This document shows positions 21,700-32,444 of a DNA stretch of 64,000 nt, one piece after another. This DNA is from Torreya grandis (lineage: Eukaryota; Streptophyta; Pinopsida; Cupressales; Taxaceae). The stretch covers positions 1,079,001 to 1,143,000 of the forward strand of contig JARHVA010003186.1 in NCBI GenBank assembly GCA_037957365.1. The letters are read 5' to 3'. Positions within the stretch are counted from its first letter, which is position 1. Every line of letters starts with the position of its first letter. A program made the position numbers and the translations under genes. The notes below the pieces were generated by a model. The model made no database searches. It saw only the letters and a program-made list of their open reading frames with translations, and had not been told where the DNA came from.

Positions 21700-23065
21700 T
21701 CTGGAGGTATTCCTTTTGAATTTGTTGAATTACCTTTAAACTCAACAAGAAGGTTAAAGTTCGCCCATACTCACCCATAAGTAGGAAACTATTTTCCTAA
21801 ACCAGTTGTGAGGTATACTTACGCAAGAAGATTCTTGTTAGCCCCTCTTGCTACCATGATTCCCCAAAGGGCTTTTGTAGGTTTCAGCGGTCAAAGTCCT
21901 TTGAATTTGTCACAATTTGATCCTATGCCAGTAGTAGCTCTCAAAAGTGTCTCATATTTCACAGGAGACCAAGCCGTAACTCGTACTGAACACATCACAG
22001 ATATAGTCAATTTCTGCAATATCCATAATGTCACAATAGAAAATGTAGCTATTAGACTATTGGCTGTATCCTTTAAGGGAAATACTTTAGATTGGCATAG
22101 AGGTTTAGCTCCTAACTCTATTCAGTCATGGGATCAGCTGGGAACAGCCTTATGTAAGAGATTTGCAGACAAGAGTGATCATTTGTCACTAGCAGAACAG
22201 TTGACCACAATCAAGAGGGCTCCTCATGAAGTTATGTAAGACTTCAACACGAGATTCCAAAAAGCTTTGGACAGAATTCTAGCCACTATTAGACCATCCC
22301 CTAACTTTGCATTCTTATACTAAAGGGTCTAAACAACGACATAGCAGTAATGATCCAATCCATGGGAGGAGATATATTACCAGAGGTTTACGAGGTGGCT
22401 ATCAAAGCTGAAAATTGTCTAGTTCAAGCCGGCAAGCTTACTCCTAGGCCCCCAATGCCTCTTTTCCTAGAGATCAGAGCACCTCCCGCAGTTGTTCCCG
22501 CACTTGATGTTATTCTTCCAAATCCAACAAATGCTGCTATACCTTCACCTAAGCAAGAAAAGTCCTCCACTAGCGGATCGAGTGATTCCCAAAAGCAAAT
22601 AAACTACCTAGAACTTAAAAGCATGCTCCAATCCATGACAAATGATGTAATAAATGTGAAAAGGCAAGCTCAGTTGAATAAACCTTATCAAGCTCCATAT
22701 CAGCGTCAACAACAGTCTTATCAAGCAAATAGGCCACTGTATAAAGGAAATTTCCAAGGACAAGGTCAAGTATAGGGGCAGCCTAACTATGCTAGACAAA
22801 ACAACTATAATCCAAATGCTGCATACTCTTCTAATTCTTTGGTTCCTTTTCAAAACAGTATGGCTCAAGACGCTTAAGGGACAATGCCTTGGAATCAGTT
22901 TTTTGGGCAAGCCATTGTCCCAACTAATGGTTCTAACCAGGTATTCAATGATCAATGGCAGCAAGTTGTTGCTTATGGATACAATCGAGCTCTTATGGCT
23001 CAAAACATGGAGATCCCCACGATGACAAAGCCAGAGCAGTCTCCGCAAGAACAAGGATCGGATTA
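21700..23065 (+). pseudogene. gag of element B, disrupted
   Basis: Homologous to A's gag, and longer before the first break: an open frame at 21808-22239 includes VAIRLLAVSFKGNTLDWHRG and EQLTTIKRAPHEVM before a TAA where A continues with VDF. A frame break near 22320 follows FAFLY. From 22350 the frame continues (MIQSMGGDILPEVYEVAIKA) into a Pro-, Gln- and Tyr-rich tail with PYQ/SYQ repeats, ending at an amber codon near 22774. An intact zinc knuckle is not evident. Confidence 0.82.
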
Positions 23066-23090
23066 GGTACCAAACTAGCTAGATTCTACA

Positions 23091-23848
23091 ATGTTCATCA
23101 GTGAGCAAGAAGAGTGTTATGCATCCAATCAACATGCTAGCTCCAGCCAAGCTCACGTCCCAGTGGCAACAATTACAAGATTCAAAAGAAGGAATATGGG
23201 TAACAACCAGGGAGCATTCAAGGAACCTCTTGCCACCACTCCATTGTCTATAAGCCGAACAACCCTGTTGCCACTCCAAAGGTCTCGACATCTCCACAAA
23301 GCTCACAGATTCAACAAACAACAGCAGTGGCTCTCAAAGCACAAGCAAAGGTTAGTAATACACCAATCAACATTGTTGAACAAACGAAGAAATCCAACGT
23401 GAGTGTACCAATGTGGGACATGCTTTCCATGCCCTGTCAAGTGGATATCCTTCAAGAAGGTTTGTTCAAGGTAGGTGTTACAACTGCAGGTAAAAAATCA
23501 AGCAAAGAAGCTGAGGTCCTCACTAATGCAGCCAAGGGTCTTTTGGGAGAAGGATCAAGTAAGGTGGTCAAACCTCCTCCATTCTACATTTCATTAATCA
23601 TTGGTGATTCCTTGGTACATAATTGCTTGGTAGATAGTGGATCTAGCACTTCGATAATGCCAAAGTCTATTGCTGATCAGTTGAACCTCAAATATGAGTC
23701 GCATACCAAGAAAGTTCCGCAGCTTGACGGTTTTTCCACAAAGCCATCTGGTATCATCAAGTATTTGAATATGACCCTGCATGCTTGTCCTAATGTTTCG
23801 GTGTTTCAGGATGTGTTGATCCTTGATGTAACTTCTCGCTTTGCGCCA
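23091..23848 (+). pseudogene. Protease region of element B, cut by hAT 2
   Basis: The 23327-23848 frame contains NIVEQTKKSNVSVPMWDMLS and the retropepsin site LVHNCLVDSGSSTSIMP, with the DSGS active-site motif intact. The frame ends at 23848 because the hAT element begins there. The coding sequence resumes at 27555 with CLSREFTTKIGSYLAANWS, parallel to A's CRSRAFTAKMGGYLSSDWS. Confidence 0.85.
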
Positions 23849-24162
23849 TAGTAACCATGTTTGGAACGTTCAGAAAGTTCGGAAGTGAAAAAAAGTTCGA
23901 AAGTTCAGAATTGTGGAAAAAGTTTAGTAGTTTAGTTAGAAAACTTTTACAAATCATAAAAAAATAAATATATCATACATGTTTGTAAAACATAAACACA
24001 AATAAGTTGATCAATGATAACACATGATAAGAAAATCTAATAGTGTTAAATTTCAATGTTCATTATTCAAGATCATACATATAAAATATAACAATGAGGA
24101 TTGTGAAATATCCTTTGTTTAACTTTAAATTTGTCAGTATTAACTAAAAATGGGAATGAAAT

Positions 24163-26397
24163 TTAAACATCTGCAACATCAAACCCTGCAACTACACCAA
24201 AGTCATCACTAGCAGCGTCATCTAATCCTACACTAGTAGGCTTATCAACTACAACAATATTTTTTTCATCTTCAAAGCATGGTTCGCCAAGACGAGAGTT
24301 GAAATCTTCATTTGCAAGAGAGTGAGTAAGCAATCGTAAATTGCTATGAACAAACACAAGATCATAGAGTTTTTGAGCCCCTAGTCGATTCCTCTTGTTA
24401 GTGTGGATTAAGTCATGTGTACTCCAGTTTCTTTCACATGCAGAAGCACTAGAACATTGGCTGAAGATTCGCACGGCAAGCCTCTGTAACTGTGGAGTAG
24501 AAGCCCCATAAGTCTGCCACCATTTAGATGGTTCCCACTTCACCCTGCTTGCCTTTGCTTCCTTGATACCGAACATTTTCAATTGGTTCTTGAAAACACT
24601 AAGTTGCTGCCTCACTACTTCTCTTCTTCATCAATAAACAACCTGTCTATTGTTGCAAAAACACCTTTCATTATCTCTTCATCTGCCACATGATTTACTT
24701 CTACTAATTTGGAATCTAAATAGCAAGCTGCCGCATGTAGATGACGATGTAGCATCAACCATCGCTTGTCCACAATTTCCCATATATGTTTGACTTCTTC
24801 AACATTATCTACAAGTAACTATTGAATTTCTTCCTTTGCTCTATCCATTCCCTCATACACAATGCCCATGCAAGGTTGATTGCCATCAACCAATCACAAA
24901 ATTCTAACAAGAGGCTCAAACACCATTATGATCTTCTTGGCCCCCTCCCAAAATGTGTCCCCTAAGATAATTCTTTCAATATCTTTTGAATACGCTTCTT
25001 TAGAAGGCTTTGACTCTGTCCATTTGTCAGAAACCATCACTTTTCTCAATGCTGTCCTCTTCTCTACCTCCCTTTGCAAAGTAATAAAGTTGGTGACAAA
25101 TCTTGTTTCAGCAGGAGATAGAAGCTCGCGCTTTGAAAATGAACGATACAAGTTCAATGTCAAACGGTGATTGAGGGTAAACTTAGAAACTTGTTTTCCT
25201 TCAATCACAATATTACTTAACCCATTTCAATTTTGATAGATCTTCAAGCAAAAGATCCAACACATGTGCAGCGCATGGTGTCCAAAACAAATGAGGAAAT
25301 CTATCCATGAGTATATCACCTGCCCCTTTGCATTATCTGTAATGATTTGAACAACATTCTCTTCTCCTATCTCCAAAATAGCTGATTCGATGCATTGAGA
25401 AATGAAAAGAGAAGTTTTTTGTTCTTTACTTGTATAAATTGATTTTATAAACATAGCACCATCAGGGGATATTGCCATAATATATTGAAGAGGTCTTCTT
25501 ATTGAATTAGACTATCCATCACTTACTATTGTGCAACATGTTCTTTTCCAATTTTTTTTAATTCCATCTAGTTCAGTGGATATGGCTGCCACTTCCTCAT
25601 CAAGAAGAGTAGTTTGCACTATTTCATAGCTAGGCAATTTGTAACCCTTCCCAAAATCAATAGCTGCATCTAAGAAGGTTTGGAAATGTGGAGAACGGAT
25701 AACATTGAAATGAATGGCCCCTGCATAAAGCAATCTAGCTACCAACCTATCCACATCATGCTTTTGTTGTGGCCTCCACATTGACTTCAATGAAGCCTGT
25801 GACTTTTGAATGCCACTTCCACTTCCACTTCCACTTTCTTGGGCAAATGGTGATGGAGAGCAACTTGAACTATTGAAGGAGCCCATTTGTGAGATTGAAT
25901 GTTGTATTTTAGCCTTCTTTGATTCTGAAGCTAATGATCTAGCGCGACTCACATATAATTTAGCTTTCACTCGATTTATAAATTTTACATATTCTGGTTC
26001 CGTTGAATTTTCATTTACTGCCCCACAAACTTTCACATCTGAAGATCCTCCAAGATCATGGTAGCGAACTTTGGTTATACTCCCTGTGATATTTCCATTG
26101 CACAAGGTGCATCTCATTTTTTTTTTATCTTTATCATCTCTCTGGACAATGTACTTCATCTCTAATGGGGACTTGACATGTTGAAGTTTTTTGATGCACT
26201 AAAAATTTGCTTTTTGTTGTTGGTAAGAAGAAATTCTTGACCTCACTGCTCAAATGCCCACTGCTCAGTCGTACATAGTGTAAAATTGTTCCTCCACTGC
26301 CCAATACCCACCAGCACTGCTCAACCTTTATGATTTGAAATTTAATAACTCTTCGAAAAAGCTTTGACCTGCAAAATACAATCATTTGTAGGTTCAA
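24163..26397 (-). pseudogene. hAT transposase of hAT 2, broken
   Basis: On the minus strand the segment 26159-25512 carries a BED-type finger (MRCTLCNGNITGSITKVRYH), a Ser/Gly-rich linker and the start of the DUF659 domain (CCTIVSDG). The next segment, 25478-25227, continues it (AISPDGAMFIKSIYTS, ENVVQIITDNAKG, then the frame for FWTPCAAHVLDLL). Segment 25208-24894 has RELLSPAETRFVTNFITLQ. Segment 24615-24163 carries the dimerisation domain (SASACERNWSTHDLIHTNKR) and an acidic tail. Frameshifts and stops separate these blocks. An upstream frame (26397-26134) may be out-of-frame leader. Confidence 0.9.
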
Positions 26398-26399
26398 TA

Positions 26400-27080
26400 A
26401 AATTTAAAATAATTATTAAATTATTACTTATATATATTAAAAACAATAAATTTTATAAATCATAAATTTATAATATAAAATTTAATACAAATCAATTATA
26501 AATTAATATTAAAATAAAATAATTTATTAAGTACACAATTTTATATTTTAAAATTAACATAAAAAGAATTGTTTTACTAGTTAAATAGTAAACAAATAAC
26601 TTAATAAATAATTTAAATTAAAAAATATAATATAATATTTAATTTTACTATTTAATACCATAATATTTATATAATATTTACAATTAACATTAAAAGAATT
26701 TTTTCACTAACTTATTAAATAGTAATACAAATAACTTAATAAATAATTTAAAATAAAAAATATAATATAATATTTACTATTATTAAAAATTTAAGTTATT
26801 AAAAATTATTAAAAAAACAATAAACTAAAAGGTATATTTAATATATATTATCACTTACCTAAAAGTAAATCAAATGAAAACGTAAATCAAAGTTTTAAAA
26901 AACAAAAACGTAAAAAGAAAAACCTAAAATGTAAATAAATATTATCAAATCAAATCAAAACTAAACTAAAAGTAAATAAAAAAAGTCAGAGCTGTAATAT
27001 ACATAAATCACTTACCTAAAAGTGAGTTTAATAAATAAACAAAAAAGAAAAATCTAAAAGTATTATCACTTACCCAAGTT
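26400..27080. repeat. AT-rich 5' region of hAT 2 with internal duplication
   Basis: This stretch is extremely AT-rich. It contains a diverged repeat: about 26552-26640 resembles 26679-26780, sharing aataacttaataaataattt and aaatataatataatattt. It lies between the transposase start and the right terminal repeat, so it is probably leader or intron sequence. Confidence 0.6.
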
Positions 27081-27554
27081 ACTGAGCCTCTTCCTCCCGC
27101 CGCTCCTCTCTCGATAGACAGTCGACGGACACTGAAAAAATAAACTCAGACCTGTGAAATGATGAAATGAAGGCTAAAAGTTGACAATTGTTCGCTGCAC
27201 TTTACTCTTTAAGGGTTCGATTTTGCCGTGTTTTATAGCATAAAGAATAAAAGGAAACTGCAGATTCAGATTGTTCACCGCTTTTCTAACTAGTAGTTTG
27301 GATTTTTTTTAGGGTTTTTGATAGTTATTTTGGGGTTCGTCGCGTAGTTGACTGGTAGTTTGGATTTTTTTAGGTTTTTTTATTGTTTTTTGGGTTTCGC
27401 TGCGTTTTTTCTTGTTATATGTATTTTTTAATTTAAAAAAAAAATCTCCGAATCTTTATGAATTTATCCGAATAAATTCGTTTTCTTCAAAATATTTTGT
27501 TCGTATCGTTTATACACCATATTCATACGAATATGGTAACTATGCGTTGTGCTA

Positions 27555-28320
27555 TGCCTCTCTAGAGAATTCACAACGAAAATTGGGAGTTATCTAGCAG
27601 CAAATTGGTCCTACATGGCATTTAGAACAAGGTATGGGAGTAAGGTATCAATCAAGGCGGAGCCCATAGCACAATTCCACATTGAACCCCATCAATCAGA
27701 TAGCATAAACCTCAATTGTACTATCATTGATGAGGATGAATTTACAATTGGTCAGGGACTGAATACTTATCTTGAGGAGATTTCAGACTTATTCTTGGAT
27801 GAGCTATGGGGGGATAATCAATTTCTCAACCCTTTAGAAGGTGTTGAAGAAAGAGACATGGGTGTCTATCTGCTATATGAACAAAATCAACTCATGCCTT
27901 TCCTCATTAGACCTAAAGAGGACCTCAATGGTATGTGGAAGTTGTTCTTTGATGGTTCAAGGAGCAAAAATGGAGTAAGTGCAAGGGCAATGCTCGTTTC
28001 CCCTTCAGATGATAAGTATTTCTCTTTTTATAGGTTCCATTTCAGTTGCTCCTCCAACGCAACAGAATATGAAGGCCTAATCCATGGCCTCCAATGGGCC
28101 AGTAAGAGGGGAATCAAGCGGTTGCAAGCATATGGAAATAGCTTATAGTGAACCAAGTTAGGGACCTTAACATTATGAAGAATCCTTTGATGAGGTCCTA
28201 CAAAAACATAGTGTGGGACCTAATTGAAGATTTTGAAGCCTTTAACAATCAAGCTGTGCCAAGAAACCAGAACCAACATGCTGACAAGGTCGCAGCTTTG
28301 GGAGCCTAGTTTGGTATTCC
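27555..28320 (+). pseudogene. Linker and upstream RNase H domain of element B
   Basis: After the hAT, pol resumes with CLSREFTTKIGSYLAANWS and an acidic linker. The RNase H signature then appears: WKLFFDGSRSKNG, SNATEYEGLIHGLQWASKRG, AYGNSL, NQVRDLNIMKN and PRNQNQHADKVAALGA. The third acidic motif reads YGNS rather than GDN, and the frame shifts at about 28145. As in element A, this domain lies before RT. Confidence 0.85.
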
Positions 28321-28559
28321 AAGTAAGTTAAAAGAGGCCAAGGTCCAGCCACATGTCAAGGTGGTGGTGAGGCCATTAGTACCAGATAATGAAGCCCACT
28401 GACAGGTTTTCAAAAATGACAAACAAATTGCTTGTTTCTTACAGCAGGAAGCAGAGTTCTCTTCCGCCAACCAAGGTAAATTTCAACACCAGTATGAGGA
28501 TCAAATTGTTCAACTAAAATCTAACAAGCTTCTTAAAGCGCTGGTCAGTCTTGAAAGTC

Positions 28560-29450
28560 TTTTCCATGAGGGAGACCATATGAGGAAAGACAAGGCAGTG
28601 ATGTCAACTTATGAGAACTATGAAAGAGTCCTTATTTTCAAGGACAAGCTCCTCAAGCTTGGGAAGGTAAGCAATGAGGTAGAAAGACATGCTTTCATTG
28701 AACTCTGTAAAGAATATTCAAACATCTTCGCTTGGGAATACAGTGACCTGAAAGGTTTTGATCCAAAGTTAGCCCATCATACCATAGAGGTGGAGGCTAA
28801 TGCTAAGCCTGTGAGGCAAAAGCAAAGGCCCTTCAACCCCAAAATAGAAGAGCTTATGAGGAAAGAGCTAACCAAGTTGATTGAATCTAGGATTATCTTT
28901 CCCATCAAACACTCATCATTGGTAACCAATTTGGTATCTGTAAGGAAGAAGAGTGGGGAGATTAGGCTGTGCTGACTTTAGAGATCTGAACAGGGTCTCC
29001 TTGAAGGACTATTACCCTCTACCATCCATGGAGCAGCTTCTTCAATTGCAGGTTCAGAACGTTTTTCTCTTTTGGATGGGTACTCGGGATAAAACCAGGG
29101 GCTGGTAAGGGAAGAAGATCAATACAAGACTGCCTTCACCATCAAATGGGGCACGTGTGCGTACCAAAAGATGTCTTTTGGCTTATCAAATGCTGGGGCC
29201 ACTTTTCAAAGAGCAATGGACATGGCTTTTCAAGGGCTGCTGAATCAAATAGTGCTGGTATATTTGGATGACATCAAAATTTTCTACAAGGATGTCGACG
29301 AACACATGGACCGCCTGAGATTGATCTTTGAGAAATGTAGAGAGTATGGGATCTCTTTGAATCCCAAGAAGTGTGTGTTTGCTGTTCATGAGGGCAAACT
29401 CTTGGGACACATGGTCTTAAAATAATGATTAGCTATTGACCCTGATAGAA
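28560..29450 (+). pseudogene. Reverse transcriptase of element B, disrupted
   Basis: Motifs run in order: HTIEVEANAKPVRQKQRPFN, FPIKHSSLVTNLVSVRKKSG and EIRLC, then a shift at about 28972; MSFGLSNAGATFQRAMDMAF; the catalytic VYLDDIKIF near 29260; and LGHMVLK followed by TAA at 29423. Compared with A, the central third (28975-29160) is scrambled by frame changes. Confidence 0.9.
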
Positions 29451-29461
29451 TAAGTGCCATT

Positions 29462-30100
29462 TTGGCCTTATCCTTACCCAAGCATAAGAAGGGACTCCAA
29501 AGTTTCATTGGAAAAATAAACTTTGTGAGAAGGTTTATCCCTGGTTTTGCAAACTTGGTCAAGCCTATCACTGCTATGCTGAAGAAGAACCAAGTGTTCA
29601 CTTGGTCAAATGAAGGTAGATCAACATTTGAGGCTATCAAACAAGCCATTGCCCAAGCACCCACACTCATGAATCTTGATTTCTCAAGGGATTTCATATT
29701 GTATGCTTTTGCCAATATTGATAATATATCACTTATGTTGATGCAAAAAAATGGTGGACTTGAGCAGCCAATAGCATTTTTCAGTCAGGGGCTTGAGGGG
29801 TATGAGGTGAGGTATACTTTTGTAGAAAAGCAAGTCCTTGCAGTAGTAAGAACCCTTAAAAAGTTCAAGCCAATGCTCTCCAATAGTAAAATCTATCTTA
29901 TGGTGTCTCATCCTGGAGTGAGAGACTTCCTTCTTAACAAAGACTTGAACGATGGATTATCAAAGTCATGGAGTATGACGTGGAGATCAAGGTAACTAAG
30001 CTAGTAAGAGGTAAAGGCTTGTGTGAGCATATGGTTGATGACCTTAATGAAGACAAAGAGGTCATCTTGGTAACACAAGATAACCCACAAACAGATGCAC
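29462..30100 (+). pseudogene. Gypsy-type RNase H and tether region of element B
   Basis: The frame at 29462-29995 carries NFVRRFIPGFANLVKPITAM, DFILYAFANIDN, PIAFFSQGLEGYEVRYTFVE and KFKPMLSNSKIYLM. It shifts near 29960 into MEYDVEIKVTKLVRGKGLCE. The Gln codons in EQPIAFFSQ are CAG here, exactly where element A has TAG. Confidence 0.85.
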
Positions 30101-30149
30101 CTCCACCTCACACTAGTTGGCTCAAGGATATTACATGTTTCTTGATAAC

Positions 30150-31362
30150 AGGTGAGTGCCCTCAGTGTATGGATAGGGCAAAAAGAAAAGTATTTTAGAC
30201 TTCAACCCATACCTTATGCATTGGTTGATGTGGTTTTATTCAGAAAGGACCTCAATGGAGTGCTCCTAAGGTGCATAGATAATGACCAAGTGACCAAGCT
30301 TTTGGAGCAATTCTATGATGGATTTGCAGGTCATTTTGCACCTAGAACCACAACAACAAAGATAATGAGGGTTGGTTATTACTGGCCCAACCTCTTCAAA
30401 GATGCTTATGCATGGGTAAGAAAGTGTCAAAAATGTGCCCTCTTTATGGGTAAGCAAAGATTAATAGCCCTTCCTCTCAACCCAATTTAGGTAGAGCAAC
30501 CCTTCATGCAATGGGGGCTAGATTTCATAGGAATGATCAACCCTCCATCAAATGCGGGACATAAATGGGTGCTTCTTGCAACCGACTACTTCACCAGGTG
30601 GGTGGAAGCCATTGCGTTGAAAGAAGGTACTGAAGGTGCTGTCCTAGACTTCTATGATAGCATTGTGACCAGGTTTGGTATTCCATCTACTATCATCTCT
30701 GATAATGCATTGGCATTCCTTGGTCTAAAAACAAGTGAATGGGCTCTCAAGATGGGCATCTACCTTAGCACCTCTTTTAATTATTATCCTCAAAGAAATG
30801 GACTGGGTGAGTCCACAAATAAGAATTTGCTGAGAATCATCAGGAAAACTTTGGAAGAGAATCAAAGGGCATGACACACCAAACTAAAGACAGTCTTGTG
30901 GGCTGATAGGGTGACTCCTAAAGCTGTCATTGGCAATTCTCCATATGTCTTAGTATATGGAAGGGAGGCCAAGTTACTCATTTCTCTGGAGCTGCCTACA
31001 ATAGAACTAGCCCATCAGCGGGAGTTAACGGAAGATGAGCCCATGAATGTGAGACTGGCAAAACTCATGGAGCTGGAAGAAATGAGAGACCTTGCAATGA
31101 AATCACTAGAATCACATCAAGCTTAGGTCAAGAAAGCCTTTGACAAGAGAGCTATATCAAGGGACTTCAAGGAAGGGGACCTAGTCCTCAAGTAGGATTC
31201 AAATAAGGCCAAGCTAGGAAACCATACCAAATTTGACAGCTTGTAGAGTGGTCCTTATTCAATCCACGGATGCGAACGACATCATGCTTTTCAGCTGGCC
31301 CAACTAGATGGAGAGGTACTATCCATCCCAGTAAATGGGATTCATCTAAAGCCTTGCTATTA
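30150..31362 (+). pseudogene. Integrase of element B, disrupted
   Basis: The zinc-binding part is at 30320-30440 (GHFAPRTTTTKIM, CQKCALF). The core has LDFIGM, IISDNALAF and RNGLGESTNK, keeping D, D and E. Stops lie at about 30488 (TAG, Gln CAA in A), 30872 (TGA), 31124 and 31195 (TAG, Trp TGG in A). The end resembles A's (NGIHLKPCY). The region 31363-31650 is non-coding and has two aagtgccttg-gcaca phrases. Confidence 0.9.
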
Positions 31363-31666
31363 GAAGAGTTTGCAACCATTGTATATATTGTACATTCTGT
31401 ATAGTTTTTCTTGTTTTCTCCTAAGTGCCTTGTGCACATATTTTCAATTGCGTGTTTCCCTTCCCTAAGTGCCTTGGGCACAGTGTTTGTTTTGTTTTGT
31501 TGTCCTTGTTGCTTCAAGAGGAAGTTCCAGAAAAGGTCAGCCTTTTATCCAATTTCAGACCAACTTAGTTGCAGAGGCTAATAGCTCCATGCCCAATGGA
31601 CTAGGCAAGGCAAGTGGTCTGGGTTCTCAAGCATAGTAGGCATGCTTCCTTGAGAGTCGCCATAAA

Positions 31667-31689
31667 TGTTAGCCATTTTTGGCCCACAC
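31667..31689 (+). repeat. Truncated LTR start of element B
   Basis: The sequence TGTTAGCCATTTTTGGCC plus a few bases follows gagagtcgccataaa. It matches the start of the inverted LTR at 21498. The remainder of the LTR is absent, and element C's LTR sequence follows immediately at ctttttcccaag. Confidence 0.7.
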
Positions 31690-31754
31690 CTTTTTCCCAA
31701 GTTGGCTTCTTGCTTTATTTTAATAAAGTACACTTATTTTTACTTTTTTAGTTA
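31690..31754 (-). repeat. 3' LTR of element C, U3-side remnant
   Basis: This segment aligns with 33186-33250 of the 5' LTR (tcaagttggcctcttgcttt and the following AT-rich run). It is the continuation of the LTR piece that breaks at 19624. About 125 bp of U3 start, including TGTCATGTCCCC, are missing. The PDS5-like sequence abuts it. Confidence 0.7.
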
Positions 31755-32365
31755 GTGCATGTGCTATTGGTGAGACTTTCCACACATCCTTTCTCATATT
31801 ATCCAATATAATTGATAGGAGTGGTTGAGAAATATTGTCACTCATTAAGAATCAAAGACAATTGTTTGCATTGAGGTAATAATATTTTTGTATGATTCTT
31901 ACTAATAGTAGTTAGGAAATGTTGGAACATTTGAAGAATAAGATCATTACATTCAAGATCTAACATTAGAACACAAGATCTGGCATTTGCCATAGTTTCT
32001 AGAATTTTGATCCTCCTAGCAAAAGGAGGACTTTTGATGTCATCAAGACCTTGAAAACTTTTCACAATCATTTGAAATATCTCCCTCATGGTTTTTTTGT
32101 TGTATGGAACTTTAGGAGTTGTTATTCTTGTAATTTCATTAATACAAGTGATAAGTACAAATCTCACCTCTTTGTTCGGGTGTCTCAAAAGCTTAGGCTT
32201 AACTAAAAAAATCATTGGAGTTACTATCCATTGCATAGCCTCCGAATATGACTGTTCTACCATAAATAAACAGTGCTCCACTTCCTCCAAAATGCTGAGT
32301 AGATCAATTTTCATATGAGGCAGGAGCTCAAGTTTTTTCATTGCTTTGTAAAGCCTCTTTCCCAA
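31755..32365 (-). pseudogene. PDS5-like cohesin-regulator fragment captured in element C
   Basis: A minus-strand ATG frame of 175 codons (32365-31838) starts 66 bases after the primer site. It resembles the N-terminal HEAT-repeat region of plant PDS5, a cohesin-associated protein: LLSILEEVEHCLFMVEQ, CINEITRITTPKVPYN, MREIFQMIVKSFQGLDD and SCVLMLDLECNDLILQMFQHF. After a one-base shift near 31840 the similarity continues (SDNISQPLLSIILDN...) to the LTR edge. No intron is visible over about 200 codons, suggesting capture from a spliced transcript. The fragment lacks most of PDS5, so cohesin function is unlikely. The PDS5 assignment is from memory of the family pattern. Confidence 0.75.
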
Positions 32366-32430
32366 ATCTTTTCCCCTTTAATTGGGCTCCAGTAAATGGT
32401 TAGAACTAACCCTCCAGGCTGATAAGATCA

Positions 32431-32443
32431 AGCTATGATACCA
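32431..32443 (-). other. Primer-binding site of element C
   Basis: The minus strand reads TGGTATCATAGCT, one internal change from the plant initiator-Met site TGGTATCAGAGC. It lies next to the 5' LTR end. Confidence 0.75.
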
Positions 32444-32444
32444 C

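Larger units (their letters stand above)
23849..27546 (-). mobile_element. hAT DNA transposon 2, inserted in element B pol
   Basis: This 3698-bp insertion splits B's protease region. An 8-bp duplication with two C-to-T differences flanks it (TTGCGCCA at 23841-23848, TTGTGCTA at 27547-27554), and removing the insert restores the frame seen in element A. Terminal repeats are TAGTAACCATG on the left and, inverted, CATAGTTACCAT near the right end. A broken transposase reads on the minus strand. Confidence 0.88.
19625..31689 (+). mobile_element. Ty3/gypsy retrotransposon B with rearranged ends, hAT 2 nested inside
   Basis: The plus-strand internal region (about 21517-31666) holds gag, protease, RNase H, RT, RNase H and integrase homologous to element A. 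The ends are abnormal. The left side has a complete LTR in reverse orientation (19625-21498); the right side keeps only about 22 bp of an LTR start (TGTTAGCCATTTTTGGCC...) at 31667. The whole is inserted in element C's LTR with candidate duplication CTTTT. hAT 2 splits pol at 23849-27546. Coding regions carry fewer stops than in A but are still broken. Confidence 0.85.

Noticed and set aside
22608..23054. 148-codon minus-strand frame
   Set aside because: It is antisense to the gag tail of element B, whose plus-strand frame matches element A.
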